In this document: piece by piece, positions 8,442 to 16,389 of the stretch
Layout: each line of letters starts with the position of its first letter
How positions within the stretch are numbered: position 1 is the first letter of the stretch
Assembly: GCA_000438195.1 (NCBI GenBank)
Contig: FR903049.1
Span: forward strand, 1 to 23,415
Reading direction: 5' to 3'
Origin: Mycoplasma sp. CAG:776
Lineage (GTDB): Bacteria > Bacillota_I > Bacilli_A > RF39 > UBA660
DNA: 23,415 nt
Notes under the pieces: generated by a model
Told to the model about the DNA's origin: nothing
What the model saw: the letters and a program-made list of their open reading frames with translations, nothing else
Databases searched by the model: none
Made by a program: the position numbers and the translations under genes

Positions 8442-10046
8442 GTGAAAAAAATATTAATAAGCATCCATAATAATAACATTATTTTTTCCTATAAAACAAA
8501 TAATAGTTCAATCAGCAATGATTTAATAAATACAAACATCATTAGTAACAACGAACTAATTTTTAGTGATGTATATATTAAAGAAAATTTAAAAATTTTA
8601 TCATCCTTTATCAAAGAACTATCTATTCAGTATAATATAAATAAAGCCATAATAAGCAAAATAGAATTAACTCCTCTAATTTTACAACTATTAAAGAAAA
8701 CTACAAATATAACAGATTTAGAAATAAAAGAAGAAGAAACATTAACTTATGAAATATGCGAATTATTAATTGAAACAAGTCATATAAGAAACATTACATG
8801 TTATAATTTACAACCATTTATGATAGAATTACTAGACAAAAACAACATTGCATGTACCTCAAAATGTGAAATTCTCTATCTCAGTAATTTTATGGAAAAA
8901 AATAATCTTCTAAGATACTCTAATATTTATTATAAAAATAATATTAGAATAACATTCCCCTTATCCCTAGAAGATTTAAAAGACTTACAAGACTTTCTTA
9001 AAATTAACAAATATCTAAAAGCAATCCATGTAAATAGTTTAATTAATAATGAACTCGAAAATCTAGTAAATTTATTAATAAAATACAACCGTAAAAATTT
9101 AAAAATAATCATTCATGAAAATATTACAGAACAAAAAAAAGCTGACTATTTAAAAAATAAAAATAAAATTTATAAAAAGAAATACAAAATATATTTATCT
9201 TTAGAATATTCCCAAGAATATTTAGACAAAAATATTTTTAAACAAGCAATTACTAATACTTTAAAAATATGCGGTTTAATTGTATCAAGTCTTGTAGTAT
9301 TAGTAGTAACTTATATTGGAATATCAAATTATGTGGCATATAAACAAGTAAATAAAATTCAAGAAGATTTAGCTGAAGTAATAGAAGCAACTGATCCAAC
9401 TGAAATTATCAAAGAAAAAAATGAAGAAAATATAGAACAAGCGAGAGAAGAAGAACTAGATTTAAATAATATTAAACTAATTAGCAATCCCCATTTAGCT
9501 TCCTTACTTTCTGTAAACGAAGATGTAGTTGGCGAATTAGTAGTAAATAATACCAATATAAATTACCCCGTTGTTCAAGCTGATGATAATGATTATTATT
9601 TAGATCATAATATAAATAAAGAAAAAAATGCCAATGGTTGGATTTATCTAGATTTTCGTAACGATTCTATGAATTTAGATAAAAATAATATTATATATGG
9701 TCACAATATGTACTATAGTGGTGTAATGTTTGGAACTCTTCATAAGACAGCAAACGCAAACTGGTATACCAATCCTGAAAATCAAATTATTACATATAAT
9801 ACACTATATGAAAATATGAGATTCAAAATATTTTCTATCTATCGCGTTCCTAAAACCAATGATTACATTAAAGTCTTTTTTAAAGATGATAATGATTTTC
9901 TGAGTTTCATAGATATGATAACCAAACGTAGTATATATAACTTTAATGTTCCAGTAAATGCTGATGATAAAATTCTTACTTTATCAACTTGTAGTAATAA
10001 TGGAACCAAAAGACTAGTAATTCATGCTGTATTAATAGATGAATAA
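8442..10046 (+). CDS. Class B-type sortase with large N-terminal cytoplasmic domain
   Basis: Sortases are membrane transpeptidases that cleave sorting signals and attach proteins to the cell wall or to each other. The C-terminal ~170 residues carry the sortase core: VVGELVVNNTNINYPVVQ, IIYGHNMYYSGVMFGTL with catalytic His421, and ILTLSTCSNNGTKRLVIHAVL with Cys517 and Arg524. The GHNM and MFG.L pattern points to class B. One transmembrane helix lies at about 273-293, then an acidic coiled-coil-like linker (about 300-345). Residues 1-270 would be cytoplasmic, are Asn/Ile/Lys-rich, alternate beta and alpha (ITDLEIKEEE, IRNITCYNL, YLKAIHVNSL), and match no family I recognise. Ordinary class B sortases are about 250 residues with a short N-terminal tail. 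I favour the GTG at 8442 because GGTGA lies 5 nt upstream; in-frame ATGs at 8421 and 8430 lack a ribosome binding site. It is one of only two plus-strand genes. Confidence 0.88.
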   Translation: MKKILISIHNNNIIFSYKTNNSSISNDLINTNIISNNELIFSDVYIKENLKILSSFIKELSIQYNINKAIISKIELTPLILQLLKKTTNITDLEIKEEETLTYEICELLIETSHIRNITCYNLQPFMIELLDKNNIACTSKCEILYLSNFMEKNNLLRYSNIYYKNNIRITFPLSLEDLKDLQDFLKINKYLKAIHVNSLINNELENLVNLLIKYNRKNLKIIIHENITEQKKADYLKNKNKIYKKKYKIYLSLEYSQEYLDKNIFKQAITNTLKICGLIVSSLVVLVVTYIGISNYVAYKQVNKIQEDLAEVIEATDPTEIIKEKNEENIEQAREEELDLNNIKLISNPHLASLLSVNEDVVGELVVNNTNINYPVVQADDNDYYLDHNINKEKNANGWIYLDFRNDSMNLDKNNIIYGHNMYYSGVMFGTLHKTANANWYTNPENQIITYNTLYENMRFKIFSIYRVPKTNDYIKVFFKDDNDFLSFIDMITKRSIYNFNVPVNADDKILTLSTCSNNGTKRLVIHAVLIDE

Positions 10047-10081
10047 AGGATAATCCCAGAAGACTATCCTTTATTTTTTTT
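10043..10081 (+). terminator. Terminator between the convergent sortase and R-x4-H genes
   Basis: A perfect 10-bp inverted repeat, ATAAAGGATA / TATCCTTTAT with a 12-nt loop, is followed by eight T on plus. Both genes' stop codons (10044-10046 on plus, 10064-10066 on minus) fall within this element. It is strong for plus and weaker for minus. Confidence 0.85.
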
Positions 10082-11596
10082 CCGAACATACTTAGAAATA
10101 TTAATTGAAACAGGAACACCTTTTCTCAAGAATAAATTATCAATTAATGCCAAAAATTTATCTTGATCCATAATCATTTCCCAAATAACATCATTATTTT
10201 TAAAATCTTTAAATACCCATTCCTTTTTTTTATTACTAAAATGTTTTAAATGCAAATCACTACCTGTAATATATAACCGAACCTGATTGTCTGAAAATTC
10301 AATTTGATTATGAATAATAGCATTTCTTATATTCCAAAATAATCTCTGACTAGCATCATCCTGTAATGCTTCATCTAATAATGAAATATATTGTTGTAAA
10401 AGAAAAAATATTCGATTTTGATATTCTTTTCCCCCACCATAATAACATACTTCTTCATAACACTTCGTAATAGCTTTCACATATTCTTTATACACTTTTT
10501 TAGCATGAACAAAATGTACATCGATTTCAAACTGTTCAATAATTTCTTCTTTTAATCTCACTTCATAATCTTGATTAGCATATAAAGAGGATAAAATACA
10601 AGCATATACTTTTAATAAAAAAGGAAAAGCATCCTTTAAAATAATCATTTTTTCAGGATCATAAATATCATGAGTAGATGCATCTAAAATATCAAATAAA
10701 TTTAATAAAATAATAGCATTCTGATAATAAGGATCTTTTAATTTTAAATGATTAATATAATATTTTAATTGACCTTGTAGACTAAGCTTTTGAAAATCCT
10801 CATCTTCTAATAAATGCTCTACATCTTTTTGTTCAAAAGGAAGAGATTCTAACTTTACAAATCCTCCAAAATAATGTTCAATTGATTGAAATAATTTTTC
10901 AAAAGAACCGGAAAAACACCTAAAATTTTGTAAAAACAATAAATGTTTCACAGCCCCATATACCAGATTAAAAGTAAAATGTTCTACAGGAAGATTAGTA
11001 TAAGAAAAACATTTAGCCATAGAATTCTTATTACTTGTTAAAAGAGTAACTTTACATAGAAAGATCCAATGATTATCAAAACATTTTTTAAAATCTGCTG
11101 TCTCTAATTCTGCTTTAGGAATAAAAGAAATAGTTGTAATATCACTCATGCCTTTTCTAAACTCATTTTTATCATTAAGAATAGTAGTTAAAACGAGCTG
11201 TTCTAACCATTTAATATCAAAATGCGTCTTATACCCATCATTTAAATAAATCATTCCCTCTTGATAAGTAAACATATGATGAGCTAAATTATCTCTAATA
11301 TTTTTAAACTGTTCTCGATAAGTTAAAGAAGAATTAGAAAAATATCCCCTACCATAATCTAAAAATCCTCTATTAGTTTCAAACTTTTTCATTAAAAATA
11401 TATCTTCATATAAAAAGTCTGGAACATTTTTCCACAAATCATCCAAATGATTATTAAAAATCGTTAATAAACACCAAAATTTAACTTCGCTAACACAATC
11501 TGGAATAACAGAAAAATAAGCTTGATTAGGCTTATTAGCATACTTTATAAGATAACGAATTCCAAGCACTGCTTTTTCTATTCCCATTTCACTCAT
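10064..11596 (-). CDS. Uncharacterised protein with two R-x4-H (HEPN-like) motifs
   Basis: This 510-residue soluble, mainly helical protein has no family I can name. It carries FKNIRDNLAHH (Arg101, His106) and FWNIRNAIIHN (Arg424, His429). Both are preceded by Asn-Ile and followed by a beta hairpin (YQEGMIYLNDG; FSDNQVRLYITG) and a Trp/Leu-rich helix. R-x4-6-H after a helix, especially in the form IRNxIxH, is the hallmark of HEPN domains. Many of those are metal-independent RNases in toxin-antitoxin and phage-defence systems. The repeated context suggests an internal duplication. The middle (about 130-400) is helical with several aromatic clusters. The ATG at 11596 is chosen because AGGGGG sits 7 nt upstream. 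It follows trmB by 18 nt, so it is probably co-transcribed with it. Function is unproven; a structural, non-catalytic HEPN role is equally possible. Confidence 0.85.
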   Translation of the reverse strand: MSEMGIEKAVLGIRYLIKYANKPNQAYFSVIPDCVSEVKFWCLLTIFNNHLDDLWKNVPDFLYEDIFLMKKFETNRGFLDYGRGYFSNSSLTYREQFKNIRDNLAHHMFTYQEGMIYLNDGYKTHFDIKWLEQLVLTTILNDKNEFRKGMSDITTISFIPKAELETADFKKCFDNHWIFLCKVTLLTSNKNSMAKCFSYTNLPVEHFTFNLVYGAVKHLLFLQNFRCFSGSFEKLFQSIEHYFGGFVKLESLPFEQKDVEHLLEDEDFQKLSLQGQLKYYINHLKLKDPYYQNAIILLNLFDILDASTHDIYDPEKMIILKDAFPFLLKVYACILSSLYANQDYEVRLKEEIIEQFEIDVHFVHAKKVYKEYVKAITKCYEEVCYYGGGKEYQNRIFFLLQQYISLLDEALQDDASQRLFWNIRNAIIHNQIEFSDNQVRLYITGSDLHLKHFSNKKKEWVFKDFKNNDVIWEMIMDQDKFLALIDNLFLRKGVPVSINISKYVRKKNKG

Positions 11597-11614
11597 AACC
11601 ATTCCCCCTAAACT

Positions 11615-12238
11615 TTATTTTCTAGCATCTAAATAGTTAATTTTAACACCAAGCTCCTGAAATTTTTTTTCATATTCTGTTAAAACATTAGGGATATCAC
11701 TATGATGTAAATCCAAATTAACATTAGAAAAACTATAACCATAATTACTTAAACTAACAAGTGAACTTGCAAATAATCCCAAATTATCTGTTTTCATAAC
11801 AATATGAGGAACCCCTTGAAATAAAGAGTCATAGATACGCAAAAATACTTCACTAGTAAGACGTCTATTTTTTGTTCTTTCTTTAGGCCAAGGATCTGAG
11901 AAATTAAGATAGATAGTTGTAATTTCCGAAGAAAAAACTTCTTCTAATTTTAAAGCATCTAAATTAATAATTTTTAAATTTGGTAAACCATCAGGATATT
12001 TTTTTATTGCTCTTGCTAAAACATTACTATACTTTTCTATTCCAATAAAATTAATATCAGGATTTAGACGTGCCATTTCATAAATAAAATCACCCTTCCC
12101 CATACCAATTTCTAAATGAATAGAATGATTATTTCCAAACAATTCCTCCCACTTTCCTTTATAGACAAAAGGATCTTTCACTAAATATTTACAATTTGCT
12201 AATAAAATATCTTTATCTTTCAAATTTCTAAGACGCAT
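11615..12238 (-). CDS. trmB: tRNA (guanine-N7-)-methyltransferase
   Basis: TrmB uses S-adenosylmethionine to form m7G46 in the tRNA variable loop. The 207 residues fit the usual 200-220. The SAM-binding motif is HLEIGMGKGDFI (about 41-52), followed by INFIGIEKYSNVLARAI. The hallmark catalytic segment is YLNFSDPWPKERTKNRRL. The end has MKTDN and LTEYEKKFQELG. The start at 12238 has only a weak ribosome binding site (GTAGTGA). It heads an operon with the R-x4-H protein and is divergent from the small plus-strand gene at 12291. Confidence 0.95.
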   Translation of the reverse strand: MRLRNLKDKDILLANCKYLVKDPFVYKGKWEELFGNNHSIHLEIGMGKGDFIYEMARLNPDINFIGIEKYSNVLARAIKKYPDGLPNLKIINLDALKLEEVFSSEITTIYLNFSDPWPKERTKNRRLTSEVFLRIYDSLFQGVPHIVMKTDNLGLFASSLVSLSNYGYSFSNVNLDLHHSDIPNVLTEYEKKFQELGVKINYLDARK

Positions 12239-12290
12239 ACTATCACTACTTTCTAAATGTTACATATAATAAATTGAAAGGAACGTGTAT

Positions 12291-12626
12291 ATGAAAAAAG
12301 ATCGAAATGCTTTTTTTCAAGAGTCAGGATATTTTAATCAAACAAATATTCCCACTCCAAATATGAATATAGCAAACGGCCCATTTACTACAAGTTCTCA
12401 ATCCAGTTTTTATGCCGGACCTACACCTATGAATTATAACACACCTAATAACATGAATGCAAATATGTCTAACATGCCCAACTACGATTATAGTGATATA
12501 GAATCTCGCTTATCTAAATTAGAAAGACAAATCAATCGTTTAGATGCTCGAATAACAAAACTAGAAAACACCAATCTTTATCCTATCGAAGAAATAGATA
12601 CAACCACCAATATGTATATGGTCTAA
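12291..12626 (+). CDS. Small Asn/Met/Pro-rich protein with C-terminal coiled coil
   Basis: This 111-residue protein begins with a low-complexity half (NMNIANG, PMNYNTPNNMNANMSNMPN). A short heptad coiled coil follows at about 68-94 (IESRLSKLERQINRLDARITKLEN), then a Thr-rich tail. There is no signal peptide or membrane span. AAAGGAA lies 7 nt upstream of the ATG at 12291; a GTG at 12285 in the same frame is less likely. TATAAT at 12265-12270 may be its -10, although a -35 is not clear. Composition resembles small coat- or morphogenesis-type proteins of Firmicutes, but I do not recognise a family. It ends with its TAA directly touching the TAA of the oppositely oriented flippase gene. Confidence 0.75.
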   Translation: MKKDRNAFFQESGYFNQTNIPTPNMNIANGPFTTSSQSSFYAGPTPMNYNTPNNMNANMSNMPNYDYSDIESRLSKLERQINRLDARITKLENTNLYPIEEIDTTTNMYMV

Positions 12627-12640
12627 TTAGACCTCTTTTT
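12620..12640 (+). terminator. Palindrome made of two abutting stop codons, terminator for the plus-strand gene
   Basis: GGTCTAATTAGACC (12620-12633) is a perfect 14-bp palindrome with TAA of the plus gene and TAA of the minus gene at its centre, followed on plus by TCTTTTTT. It is a short stem with a T run on the plus side only. Confidence 0.6.
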
Positions 12641-14270
12641 TATTTCTTACAAATTTATTTTTTAATTTCTGTAAATAATTTTTCCCCAAGATTTCATCTA
12701 TAAGTCCCATTTTATGAGAAATAATAAAATAACTGAAAGCTCCAACTATTGCAATAATACCAATATACATAATACAAGCAAATCTACTATCATAATCAAT
12801 TGGAATAAATAATTTCATTAACAAAACAACAGCAATCATCGTAAGTAAAGGAACTCCAATTTTACAAATTGTCTTCTTAACTTCATGATACTGAAATTGA
12901 TAAGTTTTCTTTAAATAAGCCATTGCAATTAAAATCGTAATACTAAATCCGAAAACAGTAGCTAAAGTAGCTCCCCAATAAGCAGGAATACCTAAAAAGT
13001 CAAATAAAAGCATAAAAGGAACATCTAATAAAGCATTAAGAACAATTCCTGATATAGAACTAATATAAACCCATTTAAACTTATTCATGCTTTGCAAAGT
13101 ATGATTACAAACTGTATATAAATTAGAAAAAAGTGGAGCAAAAATAGCAACTGCCAAAATATTAGTTCCCAAAGTATTATATCCATAAAAGACTGTCCAT
13201 ATTGAAGAAGCAAGCAAACAAATACCAATACACATAGGTAAACTAATAAATAAAATAATTTGTAAAGATTTATTAAATTTATGATTCAAATCATCATATT
13301 TTTTTAATGTAAAAGCCTCTACCATATTAGGAATTAAACTAGCAGACAAACCCAAAGCAATAGAAGTAACAACAATACTAATCTTAGGAGCCCAAGTAGA
13401 AATACCAGAAGCAATAAATTCTACATCACTAGCATCCATTCCCAAATAATCCATTGTTCTTAAAACCAAAATCATATCTACATTATTATAAATAGTAAAA
13501 GCAATACTTACAATTACAATTGGAATAGCATATTTAATAATCTTTTTAATAATTTCTCGATTGCTAACTTCATCTCTAACCTCGAATTTTTGATCTAAAG
13601 CAAGTTCTTTCTTATTCTTCTTAAGCTTACCATAAACATAGAAAAAAGCACACAAACCACCGATAAAAGCTCCAAAAACTGCAACTCCAACAACAGTAGT
13701 TAAATCTAAATGAAGCCATTTAAGAGCAATATAACTACCACAAATAATTACAACTATCCGTGCAATTTGTTCAATTACTTGCGATACACTAGAGACAAAA
13801 ATAATATTATGACCTTGAAAAAATCCTCTTGAAACACTTAAAAAAGGAAAAATAAGCAAAGCAAAAGAAACACAGCGAATTACAAAAGTAACATCCTCAA
13901 TTGTATTTCCACCCGTCAAATCTCCAATAATTAAATTAGATATTTGAGGAGCAAACACAAAAAGAATAATAAAAGCGAAGACTGCAAAAAAGCCTAGTAA
14001 CCTTTTCCCAATTCGAAAAGTTCTAACCTTAGCTTCTTGATGTCCCAAAGTATTATATTCATTAATAATCTTACTAACGGCATTGGGAACGCCTGCTGTT
14101 GCAATTTCCAAAAAAAGGCCATAAATATTATAAGCATAGGCATATAATGCAGCCCCTGTAGAACCAACAATAGCATAAAAAGGTATTACGTAAAGCATCC
14201 CTAAAATTTTTACAAGTACTATACAAATAGTAGCAATAATAGTTCCTTCAATAAAGGAATTCTTTTTCAT
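12627..14270 (-). CDS. murJ: MurJ/SpoVB-type lipid II flippase (MOP superfamily)
   Basis: This 547-residue polytopic protein has about 14 transmembrane segments. The first region reads VKILGMLYVIPFYAIVGSTGAALYAYAYNIY, then GVPNAVSKIINEYN and SVSRGFFQGHN. These fit the YtgP/SpoVB branch of the MOP (MATE-like) exporters, whose housekeeping member flips lipid II for peptidoglycan synthesis. The C-terminal third is a further set of membrane helices followed by a basic cytoplasmic tail (KLKNKFVRNKKEV). AGGAG lies 7 nt upstream of the ATG at 14270 and overlaps the stop of the Cse60-like gene, which indicates an operon with that gene and the cinA-like gene. SpoVB and MurJ paralogs cannot be separated from sequence alone; the gene symbol is the more likely of the two. 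Confidence 0.85.
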   Translation of the reverse strand: MKKNSFIEGTIIATICIVLVKILGMLYVIPFYAIVGSTGAALYAYAYNIYGLFLEIATAGVPNAVSKIINEYNTLGHQEAKVRTFRIGKRLLGFFAVFAFIILFVFAPQISNLIIGDLTGGNTIEDVTFVIRCVSFALLIFPFLSVSRGFFQGHNIIFVSSVSQVIEQIARIVVIICGSYIALKWLHLDLTTVVGVAVFGAFIGGLCAFFYVYGKLKKNKKELALDQKFEVRDEVSNREIIKKIIKYAIPIVIVSIAFTIYNNVDMILVLRTMDYLGMDASDVEFIASGISTWAPKISIVVTSIALGLSASLIPNMVEAFTLKKYDDLNHKFNKSLQIILFISLPMCIGICLLASSIWTVFYGYNTLGTNILAVAIFAPLFSNLYTVCNHTLQSMNKFKWVYISSISGIVLNALLDVPFMLLFDFLGIPAYWGATLATVFGFSITILIAMAYLKKTYQFQYHEVKKTICKIGVPLLTMIAVVLLMKLFIPIDYDSRFACIMYIGIIAIVGAFSYFIISHKMGLIDEILGKNYLQKLKNKFVRNKKEV

Positions 14271-14280
14271 CAAAACACTC

Positions 14281-14454
14281 CTAACTGGTATAAATAATCA
14301 TCGCTGTAAAACAATAAATTTGTTCTTCCCCAAACATCGATATTGCAGTACTAAACTTAATATCAATAACTTCTCCAGAAAGAGAATCTAAAAAAGCATT
14401 TACTTGCATTTCTAAATCTTTCTCATGCGATTCATCAAAAATTTTTACTTTCAT
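14281..14454 (-). CDS. Cse60-like small protein
   Basis: This 57-residue ORF reads MKVKIFDESHEKDLEMQVNA, then GEVIDIKFSTAISMFGEEQIYCFTAMIIY. The VKIFDExHEKDLE start, the VIDIK strand and the (E)QIYCFTAMI(I/L)Y end closely resemble the ~60-residue Cse60 family of Bacillus, known there as a sigma-E-dependent sporulation gene of unknown biochemistry. GGTGA lies 4 nt upstream of the ATG. It sits 33 bp after the cinA-like gene and ends within the ribosome binding region of the flippase gene, so the three probably form one operon. Its function here is unknown; the family also occurs outside proven sporulators. Confidence 0.8.
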   Translation of the reverse strand: MKVKIFDESHEKDLEMQVNAFLDSLSGEVIDIKFSTAISMFGEEQIYCFTAMIIYTS

Positions 14455-14487
14455 ATGATCACCATGCTCAATATAGCATAATTTCTT

Positions 14488-14943
14488 TTATTTTATTGTC
14501 GAATTAAAGAGTAAAACAAAAGCTTGTATAACTTCCATTTTATTATCCTTTCGATTATCTTTAAATATCTGAACATGGGTTGTATAATATTGATTTACTC
14601 TTCGATCATAAAGGCAAACATCAACACCCTTTTCTTCATTTAAATTACTAACAAGTCTCCCGGTAATCCCAACCCCTAAATCACTACCAGTAAACTCACT
14701 AATTGCTTTAGCCATTTCTATAGCAGTCTCTTTACTATATACCGTATAAGTATCAATTACATCTTTAGAAACTCCCATTTTAATTTTATATTCTGTACTA
14801 TAAGTAACTGCACTAAACTTCAAAATAGTACTAGCATCAGGAATATCCGTAATAAGACTAGCAAGTAGTCCCCCAGTACAAGACTCCATAGTAGATATAC
14901 TAATATGATTTTGAATTAAATAATGAACTATTTCTTCTAACAT
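14488..14943 (-). CDS. CinA C-terminal-type protein (PncC-like nicotinamide-nucleotide amidase fold)
   Basis: The 151 residues match the CinA C-terminal domain. ISTMESCTGGLLASLITDIP and FSAVTYSTEYKIKMGVS lead into VYSKETAIEMAKAISEFTGSDLGVGITG. PncC enzymes deamidate NMN to nicotinate mononucleotide in pyridine-nucleotide salvage. In most members GITG is followed by a Gly/Pro-rich loop (AGP...). Here it is GITGRLVSNLNEEKGVDVCLY, so the loop is altered and activity is uncertain. The ATG at 14943 is preceded by GTGAGG 8 nt away. The N-terminal CinA (MoCF-like) half is absent, as in stand-alone PncC. It is first in the operon with the Cse60-like and flippase genes. Confidence 0.85.
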   Translation of the reverse strand: MLEEIVHYLIQNHISISTMESCTGGLLASLITDIPDASTILKFSAVTYSTEYKIKMGVSKDVIDTYTVYSKETAIEMAKAISEFTGSDLGVGITGRLVSNLNEEKGVDVCLYDRRVNQYYTTHVQIFKDNRKDNKMEVIQAFVLLFNSTIK

Positions 14944-14962
14944 GATAATCGCCTCACTTAAT

Positions 14963-14991
14963 ATTTTAACACAAAAAAATACAAGTGTATA
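14963..14991 (-). promoter_or_regulatory. Promoter of the cinA-like operon
   Basis: TATACA (14986-14991), a 17-nt spacer and TAAAAT (14963-14968) with TGn before the -10. Confidence 0.45.
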
Positions 14992-15010
14992 GAATGCACT
15001 TGCCATAGAT

Positions 15011-15429
15011 TTACACTAATAAAACATACATACCACCATTAATTTTCTTTAATTCTTCTTGTTCTAACTTGCGAATAGAAATATCTGGTGTAGGAATCTC
15101 TTTAGACACGGTCCATCCTAAATCACGAATTGTATTTCGTATTGCCAAGCCTACCATATAATATGTATCACAAACATCCTTTTCCGTATTAATCTTATCT
15201 TTTTTTAATTTAGCATGGGTCGATATAATTCGAAATAAATTGACACCTAATTCTCCACTTCCCATACAGCAAAATAACTTTGACCAAGAGCTATCACTTT
15301 TTTAAAATTACTCCATTTAGAATATAGAAGCACTTTCATAAGCTCTCTCGCTTCCCAGTATTCCTCATTATTTTCATTAAAATATTTAATATCTTCAAAG
15401 ATTTTTTCTTGATACTTTTGTATCTCCAT
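15011..15429 (-). pseudogene. dinD: dinD remnant with two internal deletions
   Basis: DinD is a DNA-damage-inducible protein that in E. coli antagonises RecA filaments. Three blocks of it survive in order. Block 1 is EYWEARELMKVLLYSKWSNF with KKVI (DinD N terminus). Block 2 is ALGQSYFAV (the AGQTYFAIQTR helix). Block 3 is MGSGELGVNLFRIISTHAKL to PTPDISIRKLE (the C-terminal block, which in DinD reads MGSTELAANLFR ... PTPQVSIKQLE). About 60 residues between blocks 1 and 2 and about 75 between blocks 2 and 3 are missing compared with E. coli DinD. Block 2 runs out of frame into a stop at the second junction, and block 3 continues in another frame from about 15262. A good ribosome binding site (AGGTGG) and promoter remain at the front. 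I judge it a decayed gene, although a 60-residue product could be made. Confidence 0.8.
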
Positions 15430-15451
15430 AACCCACCTACTTTCTATTTCT

Positions 15452-15480
15452 ATTATACAATAGAGCATAAAAGAAACCAA
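15452..15480 (-). promoter_or_regulatory. Promoter of the dinD remnant
   Basis: TTGGTT (15475-15480), a 17-nt spacer and TATAAT (15452-15457), upstream of the ATG at 15429. No clear SOS (LexA) box is visible. Confidence 0.5.
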
Positions 15481-15529
15481 AAACGAGCGTTTGCTTTTAA
15501 CAAATTTTTAATCACCCTAACCTAAAAAA

Positions 15530-16366
15530 CTAATCAATAGTAATAATAGTATCAAATACTCCAACACCAACCGGAATAGACAAAGCTACAATTATATTCA
15601 ATTTACCACTTCCATCTAAAAAATATCTTAATGTACCATTTTGAACAGAAGTTAAGTAATTATTGATACTTTCATCATTAAACGTATCAAAATTAGTTCC
15701 AGATGGAAAATATCCACCATCACCAGTATCAGTTATAGGATCTTTTAATCCCTTTAATTCTTCTCTCATAATAGAAGTAATAGCATCTTTAACTAAAATA
15801 TCAATATGATCAGAACCAATATTAACCTCACTATAAACTTCCTCATAAGTAGCTTTCTCCCCATTATCTAAATCAAAGACATAAACATAATACTCATAGT
15901 GGTCTACATCAGTACCACCACTAGTAGTTGTAATAACAACAGATAAAATATTATCAAAAATATAATAATCATAATAAACCAAAGTATACCATAAACTGCC
16001 AACTTCAGCATTACCATTATAAATATCAATTAATTCTTTATACAAATCATAAATTTCTTGATTGACTTCCCTAGCATAATCACTATCAATATTAATGTAA
16101 GGAACAACTAAATCTTTAGCATAAATTCTCTCACTACAATCATATATACAATAACTTTCTACTTTAGTTGGCAACTCATAAGAAGCATCATAAACTAAAT
16201 GCTGTACTTCATCTATTATTTCTTCTTCTTTAGGAGCATTGATAGTACCTTCATTCAAATTTAATTGTTTATTAGAATTTAAAAAAATAAAAATTCCTTC
16301 TCCCAATATAACTAAAATTAGAAAAATAACAATAATCAAAGATTTATTATCCTTTAATCTTTTCAT
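15530..16366 (-). CDS. Membrane-anchored exported protein, possible DUF3298/RsiV-like domain
   Basis: This 278-residue protein has an N-terminal transmembrane helix (SLIIVIFLILVILGEGIFIF) after a basic start, so the rest is outside the cell. The order of blocks is INIDSDYAREVNQEIYDLY, then SLWYTLVYYDYYIFDNILSVVI, then YVYVFDLDNGEKATYEEVY, then a helix (IDILVKDAITSIMREEL). This resembles the DUF4163-DUF3298 arrangement of RsiV/PdaC-type extracellular domains, where an unknown or lysozyme-binding domain is held at the membrane. The match is by pattern only. The ribosome binding site is weak (AAGG about 13 nt upstream). It has its own promoter, whose -35 lies in the T run of the preceding terminator. 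Confidence 0.75.
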   Translation of the reverse strand: MKRLKDNKSLIIVIFLILVILGEGIFIFLNSNKQLNLNEGTINAPKEEEIIDEVQHLVYDASYELPTKVESYCIYDCSERIYAKDLVVPYINIDSDYAREVNQEIYDLYKELIDIYNGNAEVGSLWYTLVYYDYYIFDNILSVVITTTSGGTDVDHYEYYVYVFDLDNGEKATYEEVYSEVNIGSDHIDILVKDAITSIMREELKGLKDPITDTGDGGYFPSGTNFDTFNDESINNYLTSVQNGTLRYFLDGSGKLNIIVALSIPVGVGVFDTIITID

Positions 16367-16389
16367 ATAAAAACCACAACCTTAAACTA

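Noticed and set aside
14464..14479. ATGCT...AGCAT inverted repeat between the cinA-like and Cse60-like genes
   Set aside because: Only a 5-bp stem with no T run on the minus strand; the genes probably form one operon.
15481..15500. Inverted repeat AAACGAGCGTTT as terminator of the DUF3298-like gene
   Set aside because: The loop would be two bases and the stem only 4-5 bp; too weak to call.
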